Shown here: in pieces, positions 6,266 to 12,653 of the stretch
Layout of the letters: every line of letters begins with the position of its first letter
How positions within the stretch are numbered: the stretch's first letter is position 1
DNA from: Armatimonadota bacterium
GTDB lineage: Bacteria; Sysuimicrobiota; Sysuimicrobiia; Sysuimicrobiales; Kaftiobacteriaceae
Length of the DNA: 12,653 nucleotides
Direction of reading: 5' to 3'
Assembly (NCBI GenBank): GCA_020028535.1
Contig: JAIBHM010000034.1
Location: 1-12,653, forward strand
Translations under genes and position numbers: made by a program
Notes under the pieces: generated by a model
The model's input: the letters and a program-made list of their open reading frames with translations, nothing else
Database searches by the model: none
What the model was told of the DNA's origin: nothing

Positions 6266-7695
6266 CGGCTCCGGACCGCTCACCCGCATCTGGCCGGCAG
6301 CGCAATAGCATCCTTGTACTGATCGCAGGCGTCACGGCGATCAGGGCGATCGTGGCCACCCGCGCTCCGCTGATCGACGACGAAGCCTATTACTGGTTGT
6401 GGGCGCACCGTCTGGACTGGAGTTACCTCGATCATCCACCGCTCATCGCGTATCTCATCGCTCTGACCATACGCGTTGGAGACTCGGAGCTATGGGTGCG
6501 GGCGAGCCCGCTGCTCCTCGGCGCGGCGACGACGTACGTGCTCTACCTGTTTGCCCGCGAGCTCTTCGATCACCGCGCGGGGATTGTGGCGGCGTCTGTG
6601 TTTCAGGTCGTTCCCGTACTGGCGGGGGGCGCGTTGCTGGCGACACCGGATGCGCCCTTATTCCTGTGCTGGACCGCCGCGTTGCGGTTCGCCTGGCAGG
6701 CGATTCACGGTCGACCCTCGCGATGGATCTGGACGGGAGCCGCGGTGGGACTTGGGCTGCTGGGGAAACTGTCGATGGTCTTGCTCCCCCCAGGTTTGCT
6801 CGCCTTCCTGCTGTGGCGCCGACGGGGAGCGCTGACGAACTTCGGTCTCCTTGGCGCCGCTGCGCTGGCAATCGTGCTCTTTCTCCCCGTCGTGTATTGG
6901 AATGCCGTCCATGACTGGGCTGGGATGAGGTTCATCCTCTACGAACGGCCCGGAGGTACGCCGCGGGGGATGGCGGGCGTCGTCGAGGTGATGGTTCAGC
7001 AATTCGCATTTGCCTTACTCCTGTTCCCAGCATTCCTCTGGGGAATCTGGCATGCATGGCGGAACCGGCGGGATGAGCGGTACGCCTATCTGCTTGCAAC
7101 CGCCCTTCCCGTTCCGCTGTTCGTTATTGCAGCCGCCTGGACCACAGGGGCTCCCCACGGGAACTGGCTGGGCCCCGGCTACCTCGGTCTCCTTATCGTG
7201 CTTGGAGCGGGCTGGAACCGTGTCGTCGGCGGGCTGGCAGCTGCGAGCGCGGCGCTGATCATCTACGGCTTCCTCGCGCAGTTCGTGAGCGCGCTTCCAC
7301 TTCTTCCGGGAGCGGAAGAGCTCTACGGATGGAAAGAGGCGGCCCCGCGGGTGCAGCAGGAAGCCGCCGCGCTGGGTGCCGGCACGATCCTGGTCGCCGA
7401 TCGTTATCAGATCGCTTCCCAGCTCTCGTACCATACTCGGGGCGCGCTCCCGGCGACGCTGCTGCCCTGCCCGAATCCCGCTTCCATCTGGCCCCACCCA
7501 GGACGGTACACCGGCGCCGACGCCATCGCGGTGCTCGACGCACGCTGGAGTCCCACTGTGGAATGGAGCCGCCACTTCCGCCGAGTGGATGAAGTCGATC
7601 CCCTGACCGTGCAGATCCATGGGAAGCCGCTGCGCCGATTCCGGATCTTCCGCCTGCATGAGATGCTCCCGCCGCAGGGGTGCCGGCCGCCCTAG
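6256..7695 (+). CDS. GT39-type (ArnT/PMT-like) membrane glycosyltransferase
   Basis: This is a 479-residue integral membrane protein of the GT-C fold, the dolichyl/undecaprenyl-phosphate sugar transferase superfamily (PMT_2 type). After a short Arg-containing tail and a first membrane segment (about 18-35), the outer-face loop has the catalytic acidic motif LIDDEAYYWLW (Asp41, Asp42, Glu43) and then LDWSYLDHPPLIAY, a hallmark of the family. Further family features are TPDAPL (130-135), LGKLSM (169-174) and YWNAVHDWAGMRF (214-226). About ten more hydrophobic segments run to residue 350, followed by a soluble C-terminal domain of about 130 residues. Such proteins move a sugar from a polyprenyl-phosphate carrier to lipid, glycan or protein outside the membrane; donor and acceptor here are unknown. 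The start is GTG 6256, inside the end of guaA with no clear Shine-Dalgarno; no better start precedes the first membrane segment. It is probably expressed by readthrough from the gua operon. Confidence 0.85.
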   Translation: MGVAAPDRSPASGRQRNSILVLIAGVTAIRAIVATRAPLIDDEAYYWLWAHRLDWSYLDHPPLIAYLIALTIRVGDSELWVRASPLLLGAATTYVLYLFARELFDHRAGIVAASVFQVVPVLAGGALLATPDAPLFLCWTAALRFAWQAIHGRPSRWIWTGAAVGLGLLGKLSMVLLPPGLLAFLLWRRRGALTNFGLLGAAALAIVLFLPVVYWNAVHDWAGMRFILYERPGGTPRGMAGVVEVMVQQFAFALLLFPAFLWGIWHAWRNRRDERYAYLLATALPVPLFVIAAAWTTGAPHGNWLGPGYLGLLIVLGAGWNRVVGGLAAASAALIIYGFLAQFVSALPLLPGAEELYGWKEAAPRVQQEAAALGAGTILVADRYQIASQLSYHTRGALPATLLPCPNPASIWPHPGRYTGADAIAVLDARWSPTVEWSRHFRRVDEVDPLTVQIHGKPLRRFRIFRLHEMLPPQGCRPP

Positions 7696-7729
7696 CCTGA
7701 CAGCCATGTGAGCTGACCTCCCTGGGCTC

Positions 7730-7758
7730 TTGCATCACAACCGCCTGTTGGATAGAAT
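7730..7758 (+). promoter_or_regulatory. Promoter of the toxin-antitoxin operon
   Basis: TTGCAT (7730-7735, three of six) and TAGAAT (7753-7758, five of six) are separated by 17 bases, placing the start of transcription near 7765. The gap 7696-7796 is visibly more AT-rich than the genes around it. Downstream, ATCAATGAT (7773-7781) is an imperfect palindrome where an AbrB-type antitoxin could bind its own operator; that part is inference. Confidence 0.55.
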
Positions 7759-7785
7759 GGTGTGTATTACGAATCAATGATCGAT

Positions 7786-7790
7786 AGGAG
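7786..7790 (+). promoter_or_regulatory. Ribosome binding site of the antitoxin gene
   Basis: AGGAG lies 6 bases before ATG 7797, a strong and well-spaced site in a window where most starts rely on coupling. Confidence 0.75.
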
Positions 7791-7796
7791 AAACGT

Positions 7797-8003
7797 ATGG
7801 AGACATCAACCGTCTCTCCCAAGTACCAGGTGGTCATCCCCCGGAACGTGCGGCGGGCCCTCGGCATCCGGCCCGGCCAAAAGGTCCAGGTCATCCCTTA
7901 TCAGGGGCGGGTTGAGCTGATCCCACTCCAGCCCATCAAGCGGGCGCGAGGCTTCCTCAGGGGGATCGACACGTCGGTGGAGCGGGAACCCGACCGGGTA
8001 TGA
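7797..8003 (+). CDS. vapB: AbrB/MazE-type antitoxin (VapB)
   Basis: This small DNA-binding antitoxin of 68 residues has the AbrB/SpoVT/MazE swapped-hairpin fold: STVSPKYQVVIPRNVRRALGI then RPGQKVQVIP fills residues 4-35 and is the full domain. The C-terminal half (about 36-68: VELIPLQPIKRARGFLRGI and an acidic/basic tail) should be the segment that wraps and inhibits the toxin. Family behaviour is autorepression with the toxin as co-repressor. It starts at ATG 7797 with a good ribosome site and its own promoter, and ends in an ATGA overlap with the toxin gene, the usual antitoxin-first layout. Confidence 0.9.
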   Translation: METSTVSPKYQVVIPRNVRRALGIRPGQKVQVIPYQGRVELIPLQPIKRARGFLRGIDTSVEREPDRV

Positions 8004-8374
8004 ACGTCGTCGACTCCTCAGGATGGCTGGAGTACTTTGCCGCCGGCCGCAATGCTGGTTTTTTTGCCCGGGCCATTGAAAAGCCGGCCGGTCTGCTGGT
8101 GCCCACTCTCAGTCTTTTTGAGGTCTTCAAACGGGTGCTGCATCAGCGTGATGAAACCGGGGCCCTCCACGCCGTGGCCCTGATGCAGCAGGGTCATGTC
8201 GTGGATCTGGATTCTGCCCTGGCACTTTCCGCTGCCCGGCTCTCCGTCGATACCAGGCTGCCGATGGCTGACAGCATCATGCTGGCGACCGCCCGGGCCT
8301 ACGATGCCGTGCTCTGGACCCAGGATGCGGATTTCAGAGGAATTGACGGTGTGCAATACCGGGCGGCGACGTAA
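8000..8374 (+). CDS. vapC: PIN-domain ribonuclease toxin (VapC)
   Basis: This is a 124-residue PIN-domain protein, normal length for VapC toxins, which are Mg2+-dependent RNases that cut tRNA or rRNA when the antitoxin is lost. All four expected acidic metal ligands are present: Asp5 (NVVDSSGW), Glu41 (LSLFEVFKRV), Asp91 (PMADSIMLATA) and Asp109 (LWTQDADF), so it looks catalytically intact. The start ATG 8000 overlaps the antitoxin stop (ATGA), so the pair is coupled. A run of seven T (8060-8066) and some AT-richer codons near the start differ a little from the neighbours, as is common for mobile toxin-antitoxin modules. Its stop is 16 bases before pcrA. The target RNA cannot be told from the sequence. 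Confidence 0.9.
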   Translation: MNVVDSSGWLEYFAAGRNAGFFARAIEKPAGLLVPTLSLFEVFKRVLHQRDETGALHAVALMQQGHVVDLDSALALSAARLSVDTRLPMADSIMLATARAYDAVLWTQDADFRGIDGVQYRAAT

Positions 8375-8376
8375 GA

Positions 8377-8382
8377 TATAGT
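8377..8382 (+). promoter_or_regulatory. Possible -10 box for a leaderless pcrA mRNA
   Basis: TATAGT (five of six to TATAAT) ends 8 bases before ATG 8391, so a transcript from it would start at or next to the ATG. No Shine-Dalgarno is present between vapC and pcrA, and no good -35 is seen 16-18 bases upstream. A -10 box right before an ATG is the known layout of leaderless genes in Deinococcus and actinobacteria. Readthrough from the toxin-antitoxin promoter is the alternative. Confidence 0.4.
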
Positions 8383-8390
8383 CCCGAGCC

Positions 8391-10526
8391 ATGGATCTGT
8401 TGGACGATCTCAATCCACCCCAGCAACAGGCGGTAACGCATCCCGGAGGACCGCTACTCATTCTCGCCGGCGCCGGCAGCGGGAAGACCCGAGTCCTCGC
8501 GTATCGGGTCGCCTACCTCATGCGCCACGGCGGTGTCCCGCCGGCCCGTATCCTCGCAGTCACTTTCACAAACAAGGCCGCCAACGAAATGCGCGCACGG
8601 GTGGACCGGCTGATTGGATCGGCCGTTGCGCGGAACATGTGGATCGGCACCTTCCACCATATTTGCAGCATGATCCTGCGCCGCCGCGGGGACCGGATCG
8701 CCGTCGAGCGGAACTTCCTCATCTTCGATCAGGACGATCAGCGCAGCCTCGTCCGCCAAATCCTGAAGGACCTGGGTCTGGACGATCGCCGCTTTCCTCC
8801 CGCAGTGATGCTCGCGATGATTGACAAGGCCAAAAACGAGGCGATCGGTCCCGTCGCGTACGCCGAGCAGGCCACGGGATTCTATGAAGAGGTGGTGGCG
8901 CGCGTCTACCGCGCCTACCAGGCCGGGCTGCGCGACCACAACGCCCTGGACTTCGACGATCTGCTGCTCGAAGTGCTCCGGCTCTTCACCGAAGTTCCGG
9001 AGGTGCGCGAGGAATATCAGGACCGCTTTCAGCACGTGCTGGTGGACGAGTACCAGGACACGAACCGCGCGCAGTATCTCATCGTGCGCACGCTGGCCGA
9101 GAAGCACCGCAACATCGTGTGCGTCGGTGACGATGACCAGTCCATCTACAAGTTCAGGGGTGCGGACGTCCGCAACATGCTGGACTTCGAGCGCGACTAT
9201 CCCGACGCGACGATCATCAAACTCGAACAGAACTACCGCTCCACGAAGACGATCCTGGCGGCCGCGGGCGCCGTCATCCGCCACAATCCCCATCGCCATG
9301 AAAAGACTCTATGGACGGCCAACTCCGACGGGGAAGCCATCAGCCTCTACGAGGCGTACGACGGCCACGATGAGGCGCGGGCGATCGCCGACGAGATCAA
9401 GCGATCGCGCGATGGCCTCAAATACCGCGACATGGTCGTGCTCTACCGCACCAACGCGCAGTCCCGACTTTTCGAAGAGCAGTTTCTCCGCGCCGGCATC
9501 CCCTACGCGATCGTGGGGGGCGTCCGATTTTACGAGCGGAAGGAGGTGCGCGATCTCATCGCCTACCTGCGCCTCGCGCTGAACCCGTCCGACAATGTAA
9601 GCGTTGAGCGGATCCTCAATGTGCCGCGCCGGGGGATCGGCGATGTGAGCCTGGATCGGCTCAAGACGTTCGCCGCGGCCCACGGGATCGGGCTTCTCGA
9701 GGCGCTCTCACACCCCGAGGGGAGCGATCTGCTGCCGAAACCCGCCCAGCGCGCGGCCGCGGAGTTCGCGGGACTGATGGAGCGGCTGCGCGACCGCGCC
9801 CAGCGCGTGCAGGCCACGGGCATGCTCGAGGCGGCGATCGTGGAGACCGGCTACCAGGCCATGCTCGAGGCGGAAGGTACCGACGAGGCCTACAGCCGGC
9901 TGGAGAACCTGCGCGAGCTCGTCACGGTGGCTCAGGAGTTCGAGCAAACAACGGGCGAGGAGAGCGTGGAGGCATTCCTGCAGCACCTCGCTTTGGTGAC
10001 CGACCTGGATACGTGGCAGACCGACGTCGATCGCGCCACCCTGATGACGTTGCATAGCGCCAAGGGATTGGAGTTTCCAGTGGTCTTCCTGGCCGGCCTG
10101 GAGGAGGGTCTCTTCCCGCACGCGCGGGCGCTGGAAGAAGACGGCGGGTTGGAAGAGGAGCGGCGCCTGTGCTACGTGGGCATGACGCGGGCGAAGCAGC
10201 GGCTGTATCTTTCCCATGCGCGCAATCGGACCATCTTCGGCGCAGCAATGCCCGGGGTGGCGTCCCGTTTCCTGGACGAAGTGCCTGAAGAGTTGATCTC
10301 TCGATTGCGGCCGGCGCCGCCTCCCACCGCGGTGTGGCCCGACGAGGATCGTGCGGTACCGACGTTCACAACCGGCGACCGCGTCCGGCACGTCGCGTTC
10401 GGTGAAGGGACAGTGCTGGAGGTGGAGGGAGAAGGCGTGCGGGCAGTAGTGACCGTTCGTTTCTCCCAGGGCGTCAAGCGCCTTGCGTTGGGGTATGCGC
10501 CCCTCGAGCCGGTGCAGGGATCCTAG
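8391..10526 (+). CDS. pcrA: UvrD/Rep-family DNA helicase PcrA
   Basis: This superfamily 1A 3'-5' DNA helicase acts in repair, in restart of blocked forks and in clearing proteins from DNA. It is 711 residues, typical for PcrA. Motifs are in order: Q motif LNPPQQQAV (8-15), Walker A AGAGSGKT (26-33, Lys32), AVTFTNKAANEM, GTFHHI, motif II VDEYQDT (Asp219, Glu220), motif III GDDDQSIYKFRG (246-257), EQNYRST, VLYRTNAQSR, LMTLHSAKGLEFPVV, and motif VI EEERRLCYVGMTRAK (588-602). The C-terminal FTTGDRVRHVAFGEGTV to the end (about 659-709) matches the Tudor-like domain of Gram-positive PcrA that binds RNA polymerase. That domain, and a length close to PcrA, separates it from Rep. It lies 16 bases after vapC without a ribosome site. 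Nothing is missing from the helicase core. Confidence 0.95.
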   Translation: MDLLDDLNPPQQQAVTHPGGPLLILAGAGSGKTRVLAYRVAYLMRHGGVPPARILAVTFTNKAANEMRARVDRLIGSAVARNMWIGTFHHICSMILRRRGDRIAVERNFLIFDQDDQRSLVRQILKDLGLDDRRFPPAVMLAMIDKAKNEAIGPVAYAEQATGFYEEVVARVYRAYQAGLRDHNALDFDDLLLEVLRLFTEVPEVREEYQDRFQHVLVDEYQDTNRAQYLIVRTLAEKHRNIVCVGDDDQSIYKFRGADVRNMLDFERDYPDATIIKLEQNYRSTKTILAAAGAVIRHNPHRHEKTLWTANSDGEAISLYEAYDGHDEARAIADEIKRSRDGLKYRDMVVLYRTNAQSRLFEEQFLRAGIPYAIVGGVRFYERKEVRDLIAYLRLALNPSDNVSVERILNVPRRGIGDVSLDRLKTFAAAHGIGLLEALSHPEGSDLLPKPAQRAAAEFAGLMERLRDRAQRVQATGMLEAAIVETGYQAMLEAEGTDEAYSRLENLRELVTVAQEFEQTTGEESVEAFLQHLALVTDLDTWQTDVDRATLMTLHSAKGLEFPVVFLAGLEEGLFPHARALEEDGGLEEERRLCYVGMTRAKQRLYLSHARNRTIFGAAMPGVASRFLDEVPEELISRLRPAPPPTAVWPDEDRAVPTFTTGDRVRHVAFGEGTVLEVEGEGVRAVVTVRFSQGVKRLALGYAPLEPVQGS

Positions 10527-10545
10527 GATCGGGAACTTCCAAGCG

Positions 10546-10582
10546 TTTCCCTCCGTAGACTTCAGGCAGGTCTCCTGGGAAG
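10546..10582 (+). promoter_or_regulatory. Weak hairpin after pcrA
   Basis: TTTCCC (10546-10551) pairs with GGGAAG (10577-10582, one G-U), and inside it AGAC (10557-10560) pairs with GTCT (10570-10573), leaving an unequal interior loop and a 9-base loop. No U tract follows, so it is not a normal intrinsic terminator, but it is the only candidate for ending pcrA transcription. Confidence 0.25.
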
Positions 10583-10632
10583 GAAAGAACACGCGAAAAG
10601 TGAATATTCCAGATTAATACACTATGCTCGAG

Positions 10633-10662
10633 TATACTTTGGTGTACTAAGCCCACACCAAA
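10633..10662 (+). promoter_or_regulatory. Likely -10 box and 8-9-8 inverted repeat of the transporter operon
   Basis: TATACT (10633-10638, five of six to TATAAT) lies in the most AT-rich part of the gap. No convincing -35 is found 16-18 bases before it, so it may need an activator. TTTGGTGT (10638-10645) and its exact complement ACACCAAA (10655-10662) form a perfect inverted repeat around a 9-base spacer, right over the predicted start site. This suits a repressor operator better than an RNA hairpin, since the left arm would be only partly transcribed. The rest of the gap up to 10708 is a G-rich leader with nothing else clear. Confidence 0.4.
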
Positions 10663-10708
10663 TCCGGTCTGGAGGGGCAGAGGGGGGGCCTTCCCAGGTC
10701 GTGCAACC

Positions 10709-10715
10709 AAGGAGG
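10709..10715 (+). promoter_or_regulatory. Ribosome binding site of the binding-protein gene
   Basis: AAGGAGG, the strongest Shine-Dalgarno sequence in the window, lies 6 bases before ATG 10722. It rules out the upstream in-frame GTG 10701, which would put this site inside the coding region. Confidence 0.9.
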
Positions 10716-10721
10716 CATCAG

Positions 10722-12479
10722 ATGAGAAGTAAGGCAACCGTGTTTCCCCTTGTGGGGATGCTTGTGCTTGTCTTTCTTACCACGATGGCGGGGGCACAGA
10801 GCCAGCCGGCAAATCTACCAAAGCCGAAGGTAGCCGCAGAAGCCCCCGAAATCGGCAAGTTCGGCGGTACTTACATCGTCGCCCAGATTTCTGATCCTCG
10901 AACGTTCAACCCAATCGTCGTACAGGACACCGCTTCGGGCGCGGTCACGAATGCCTTCTCCGACGGTCTGGTCGAGCAGAATTACATCACGGGTGAGATC
11001 GAACCCGCGCTCGCGGAATCCTGGGCGGTAAGCCAGGACGGCCGCACGTGGGTCTTTACGCTGCGCGAGAGGCTGCAGTGGTCGGACGGGCAGCCCGTAA
11101 CCGTCGACGACGTGGTGTTCACTCTTGAAGCGATTTTCACTCAGGGCGTCGATACGAGCTTCCGGGACCTGCTGACGTTCAAGGGCGAGAAGGTCGCCTG
11201 GAGAAAGCTGGACGCGCGACGTGTTCAGTTCCAGACGCCGCGAAGTCAGCCGCCCATCGGCTTGTTCCTGCGGTTTATCGGCTTCCCCGTGGTGCCCAAG
11301 CACAAGCTGGCGGACGCGCTGGCCAAGGGTGGCCAGGAGTTCAGCCGGTCCTGGGGCGTCAACGCGACCGCGCGTGACATCGTTGGAACAGGGCCGTTCA
11401 CGTTCCAGTCCTTTGTCCCCGGACAGCGCGTGATCATGCTGCGCAACTCCAGGCACTGGAAGGTTGACAAGCGCGGCCAGCGTCTCCCTTATCTCACAAG
11501 GTACGTCATCCAGACAGTGCCAAACACGGATACCAACCGTCTTCGCTTCCTGGCGGGCGAGGTAGATACGTACGCAGCGCGGCCGCGGGAGTATGCCGAA
11601 CTGAAGCAGCAGGAGCGCCAGGCCAACTTCACCATCCATGACGGACCGGAGACATTCTCGCGCGAGTTTCTCGTGTTGAATCAGAACGCTGCCGGCATCA
11701 AGCCGCCCAAGCTGACGTGGTTCCAGGACGTCCGGTTCCGCCGGGCTCTGGCGCACGCGATTGACCAGAACACCATCATTCAGCAGGTGTACGCGGGCCG
11801 GGCGACCCCGCCGACGAGCGACATCAGCGTAGGCAACAAGCTGCTCTACAACACTACGCTGCGACCCTACCCCTACAGCGTTGAGCGGGCGCAGCAGATG
11901 CTGGCCGAAGCCGGCTACCGCAAGGGCGCCGACGGCCTGCTGCGGGACTCGCAAGGCAACGTGGTGGAGTTCAACATCGCGACCAACTCTGGCAACCAGG
12001 ACCGTGAGGCTATCGGCAACCTCGTGCGCCAGGACTTTGTCAAACTGGGCATGCGGGTGACGTTTGCGCCGGAAGCGTTCCCGACGTTGGTAGGCAAGCT
12101 CACGGGAACGTACAACTGGGAAGCGATCATCATCGGGTTTACGGGTGGCATCGAGCACGGCACCGCCCGCAACCTGTGGCTATCCAGCGGCGACCTGCAC
12201 ATGTGGAATCCGAAGCAGGCGCAGCCGGCCACGCAGTGGGAAGGGCAGGTCGACCAGATCTTCGAGCAGATCGCGGCCGAAGTGGACATCAACAAGCGCA
12301 AGGCGCTCTATAACCAGTTCCAGCAGATCGTCTATGACAACCTGCCGATGCTGTACTTCCCGTATGTGAAGACGCAGCCCGCGCTGCGGAACACGATCGG
12401 GAACGTGAAGCTCGGCCTCCAGGGCGTGACCGGGCTCCTAGAGACACGGTACTACAAAGGGACGGCGTTCAGACCGTAG
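10722..12479 (+). CDS. Peptide/nickel-type ABC transporter substrate-binding protein
   Basis: This is an extracytoplasmic solute-binding protein of the SBP_bac_5 (DppA/OppA) family, 585 residues, that captures oligopeptides or related solutes for a DppBCDF-like importer. Residues 1-25 are a Sec signal peptide: MRSK, a hydrophobic stretch to Thr21, then MAGA with likely cleavage after Ala25. There is no lipobox and no cysteine anywhere in the protein, so it should be soluble in a periplasm or released, not lipid-anchored. The mature part begins FGGTYIVAQISDPRTFNPI, then the family signature LAESWAVSQDGRTWVF through WSDGQPVTVDDVVFTLE (about 97-136), GTGPF in the middle, RFRRALAHAIDQ, and a C-terminal AEVDINKRKALYNQFQQIV. 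The ATG is fixed by the ribosome site 6 bases upstream. The ligand cannot be predicted; members also carry nickel, sugars or antibiotics. A permease gene follows in the same direction. Confidence 0.93.
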   Translation: MRSKATVFPLVGMLVLVFLTTMAGAQSQPANLPKPKVAAEAPEIGKFGGTYIVAQISDPRTFNPIVVQDTASGAVTNAFSDGLVEQNYITGEIEPALAESWAVSQDGRTWVFTLRERLQWSDGQPVTVDDVVFTLEAIFTQGVDTSFRDLLTFKGEKVAWRKLDARRVQFQTPRSQPPIGLFLRFIGFPVVPKHKLADALAKGGQEFSRSWGVNATARDIVGTGPFTFQSFVPGQRVIMLRNSRHWKVDKRGQRLPYLTRYVIQTVPNTDTNRLRFLAGEVDTYAARPREYAELKQQERQANFTIHDGPETFSREFLVLNQNAAGIKPPKLTWFQDVRFRRALAHAIDQNTIIQQVYAGRATPPTSDISVGNKLLYNTTLRPYPYSVERAQQMLAEAGYRKGADGLLRDSQGNVVEFNIATNSGNQDREAIGNLVRQDFVKLGMRVTFAPEAFPTLVGKLTGTYNWEAIIIGFTGGIEHGTARNLWLSSGDLHMWNPKQAQPATQWEGQVDQIFEQIAAEVDINKRKALYNQFQQIVYDNLPMLYFPYVKTQPALRNTIGNVKLGLQGVTGLLETRYYKGTAFRP

Positions 12480-12490
12480 CTTGAAGAGAG

Positions 12491-12518
12491 CAGGGGCGAG
12501 TCGCGAGACCCGCCCCTG
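12491..12518 (+). promoter_or_regulatory. Intercistronic GNRA-capped hairpin
   Basis: CAGGGGCG (12491-12498) pairs perfectly with CGCCCCTG (12511-12518). After one A/C mismatch, GTC (12500-12502) pairs with GAC (12507-12509) around the stable tetraloop GCGA. No U run follows, so it should slow or partly stop polymerase, or protect the 3' end of the binding-protein message, more than end transcription. Such structures between binding-protein and permease genes are known to let the binding protein be made in excess (as in malE-malF). Confidence 0.7.
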
Positions 12519-12534
12519 ACGCCTGCCTAATGTA

Positions 12535-12653
12535 ATGTTTCGATACATTGCCCGGCGGATCATCAACTTGCTGCCCCTGCTCCTGGGGGTCTCCCTGATG
12601 TCGTTTATCGTCATCCAGCTTTCCCCGGGAGACTTTCTCGCTGAAATGCGCCT
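12535..12653 (+). CDS. ABC transporter permease, DppB-type (3' end missing)
   Basis: The first 39 codons of an inner-membrane permease of the peptide/nickel importer family (BPD_transp_1, DppB/OppB branch) are in the window. The start MFRYIARRIINLLPLLLGVSL, then a hydrophobic stretch and QLSPGDF, is the standard DppB N-terminus: a basic leader, the first membrane helix, and the conserved (L/A)xPGD turn. The rest lies beyond 12653. It would pair with a DppC-like partner and two ATPases to move the solute delivered by the upstream binding protein. ATG 12535 has no clear Shine-Dalgarno; an ATG-TAA start-stop pair at 12530-12535 ends on its first base. Expression probably comes from the binding-protein promoter, through the intercistronic hairpin. 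Confidence 0.88.
   Translation, partial: MFRYIARRIINLLPLLLGVSLMSFIVIQLSPGDFLAEMR

Noticed and set aside
8454..9299. A 281-codon minus-strand open frame within pcrA, and similar ones within guaB3, guaA and the glycosyltransferase
   Set aside because: These mirror the codon structure of conserved genes, and none shows a family motif.
10672..10690. G-quadruplex in the G-rich leader of the binding-protein gene
   Set aside because: Only two long G runs are present, so four separate tracts of three or more cannot be formed convincingly.
10701..10721. Start of the binding protein at GTG 10701
   Set aside because: The AAGGAGG ribosome site would be inside the gene; ATG 10722 gives a clean signal peptide with correct spacing.
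10815..12158. A 447-codon open frame on the minus strand, opposite the binding-protein gene
   Set aside because: It lacks recognisable domains, a promoter or a ribosome site and lies fully within a well-supported gene. Long antisense open frames are expected in GC-rich coding DNA.
1..12653. CRISPR array, tRNA or rRNA genes, insertion sequences, prophage genes, or an unrecognised multi-gene defence system
   Set aside because: No repeat-spacer pattern, RNA gene structure or transposase was seen, and all complete genes belong to known families; the toxin-antitoxin pair is the only accessory module.

Overview
The window is a GC-rich bacterial segment (about two-thirds G+C by eye) with every gene on the + strand, packed head to tail with many 1 to 10 base overlaps. 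I cannot name the organism. Class 1B-type PyrD, GuaB3-type IMP dehydrogenase, a PcrA helicase with the Gram-positive-style C-terminal domain, and a peptide-transport operon fit a high-GC member of the Terrabacteria-like lineages (for example actinobacterial, Chloroflexota-like or an uncultured relative). This is an inference from gene content, not a placement. The oligopeptide-binding protein has a plain signal peptide and no cysteine, so it is not lipid-anchored.

Region 1 (1-2793) is the end of a pyrimidine biosynthesis operon: pyrC (5' truncated by the window edge), pyrD and pyrF, each overlapping the next. PyrD is the 1B type, which normally needs PyrK. No pyrK or pyrE lies in the window. 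Region 2 (2794-6265) starts with an AT-richer gap that holds a cluster of CCGAA motifs and an almost ideal sigma-70 promoter (TTGACA, 18 bases, TATAAT). It drives hpt, guaB3 and guaA, a compact route from hypoxanthine/guanine salvage and IMP through XMP to GMP. A GT39-type membrane glycosyltransferase overlaps the end of guaA by 10 bases and is probably read through from it.

Region 3 (7696-10526) has its own promoter and an AbrB-type antitoxin / PIN-domain toxin pair, followed 16 bases later by pcrA. pcrA has no Shine-Dalgarno sequence but has a TATAGT box 8 bases before its ATG, which suggests a leaderless transcript. Region 4 (10527-12653) is the start of a peptide/nickel-type ABC uptake operon: a regulatory gap with an 8-9-8 inverted repeat, the substrate-binding protein, a GNRA-capped intercistronic hairpin, and the first 39 codons of a DppB-type permease cut by the window edge.

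I found no rRNA, tRNA, CRISPR array, insertion sequence or phage gene, and no clearly new biological system. The most informative points are regulatory: the hpt promoter and its motif cluster, the possibly leaderless pcrA, and the two structured sites around the binding-protein gene. The GuaB3-based GMP operon is also notable.
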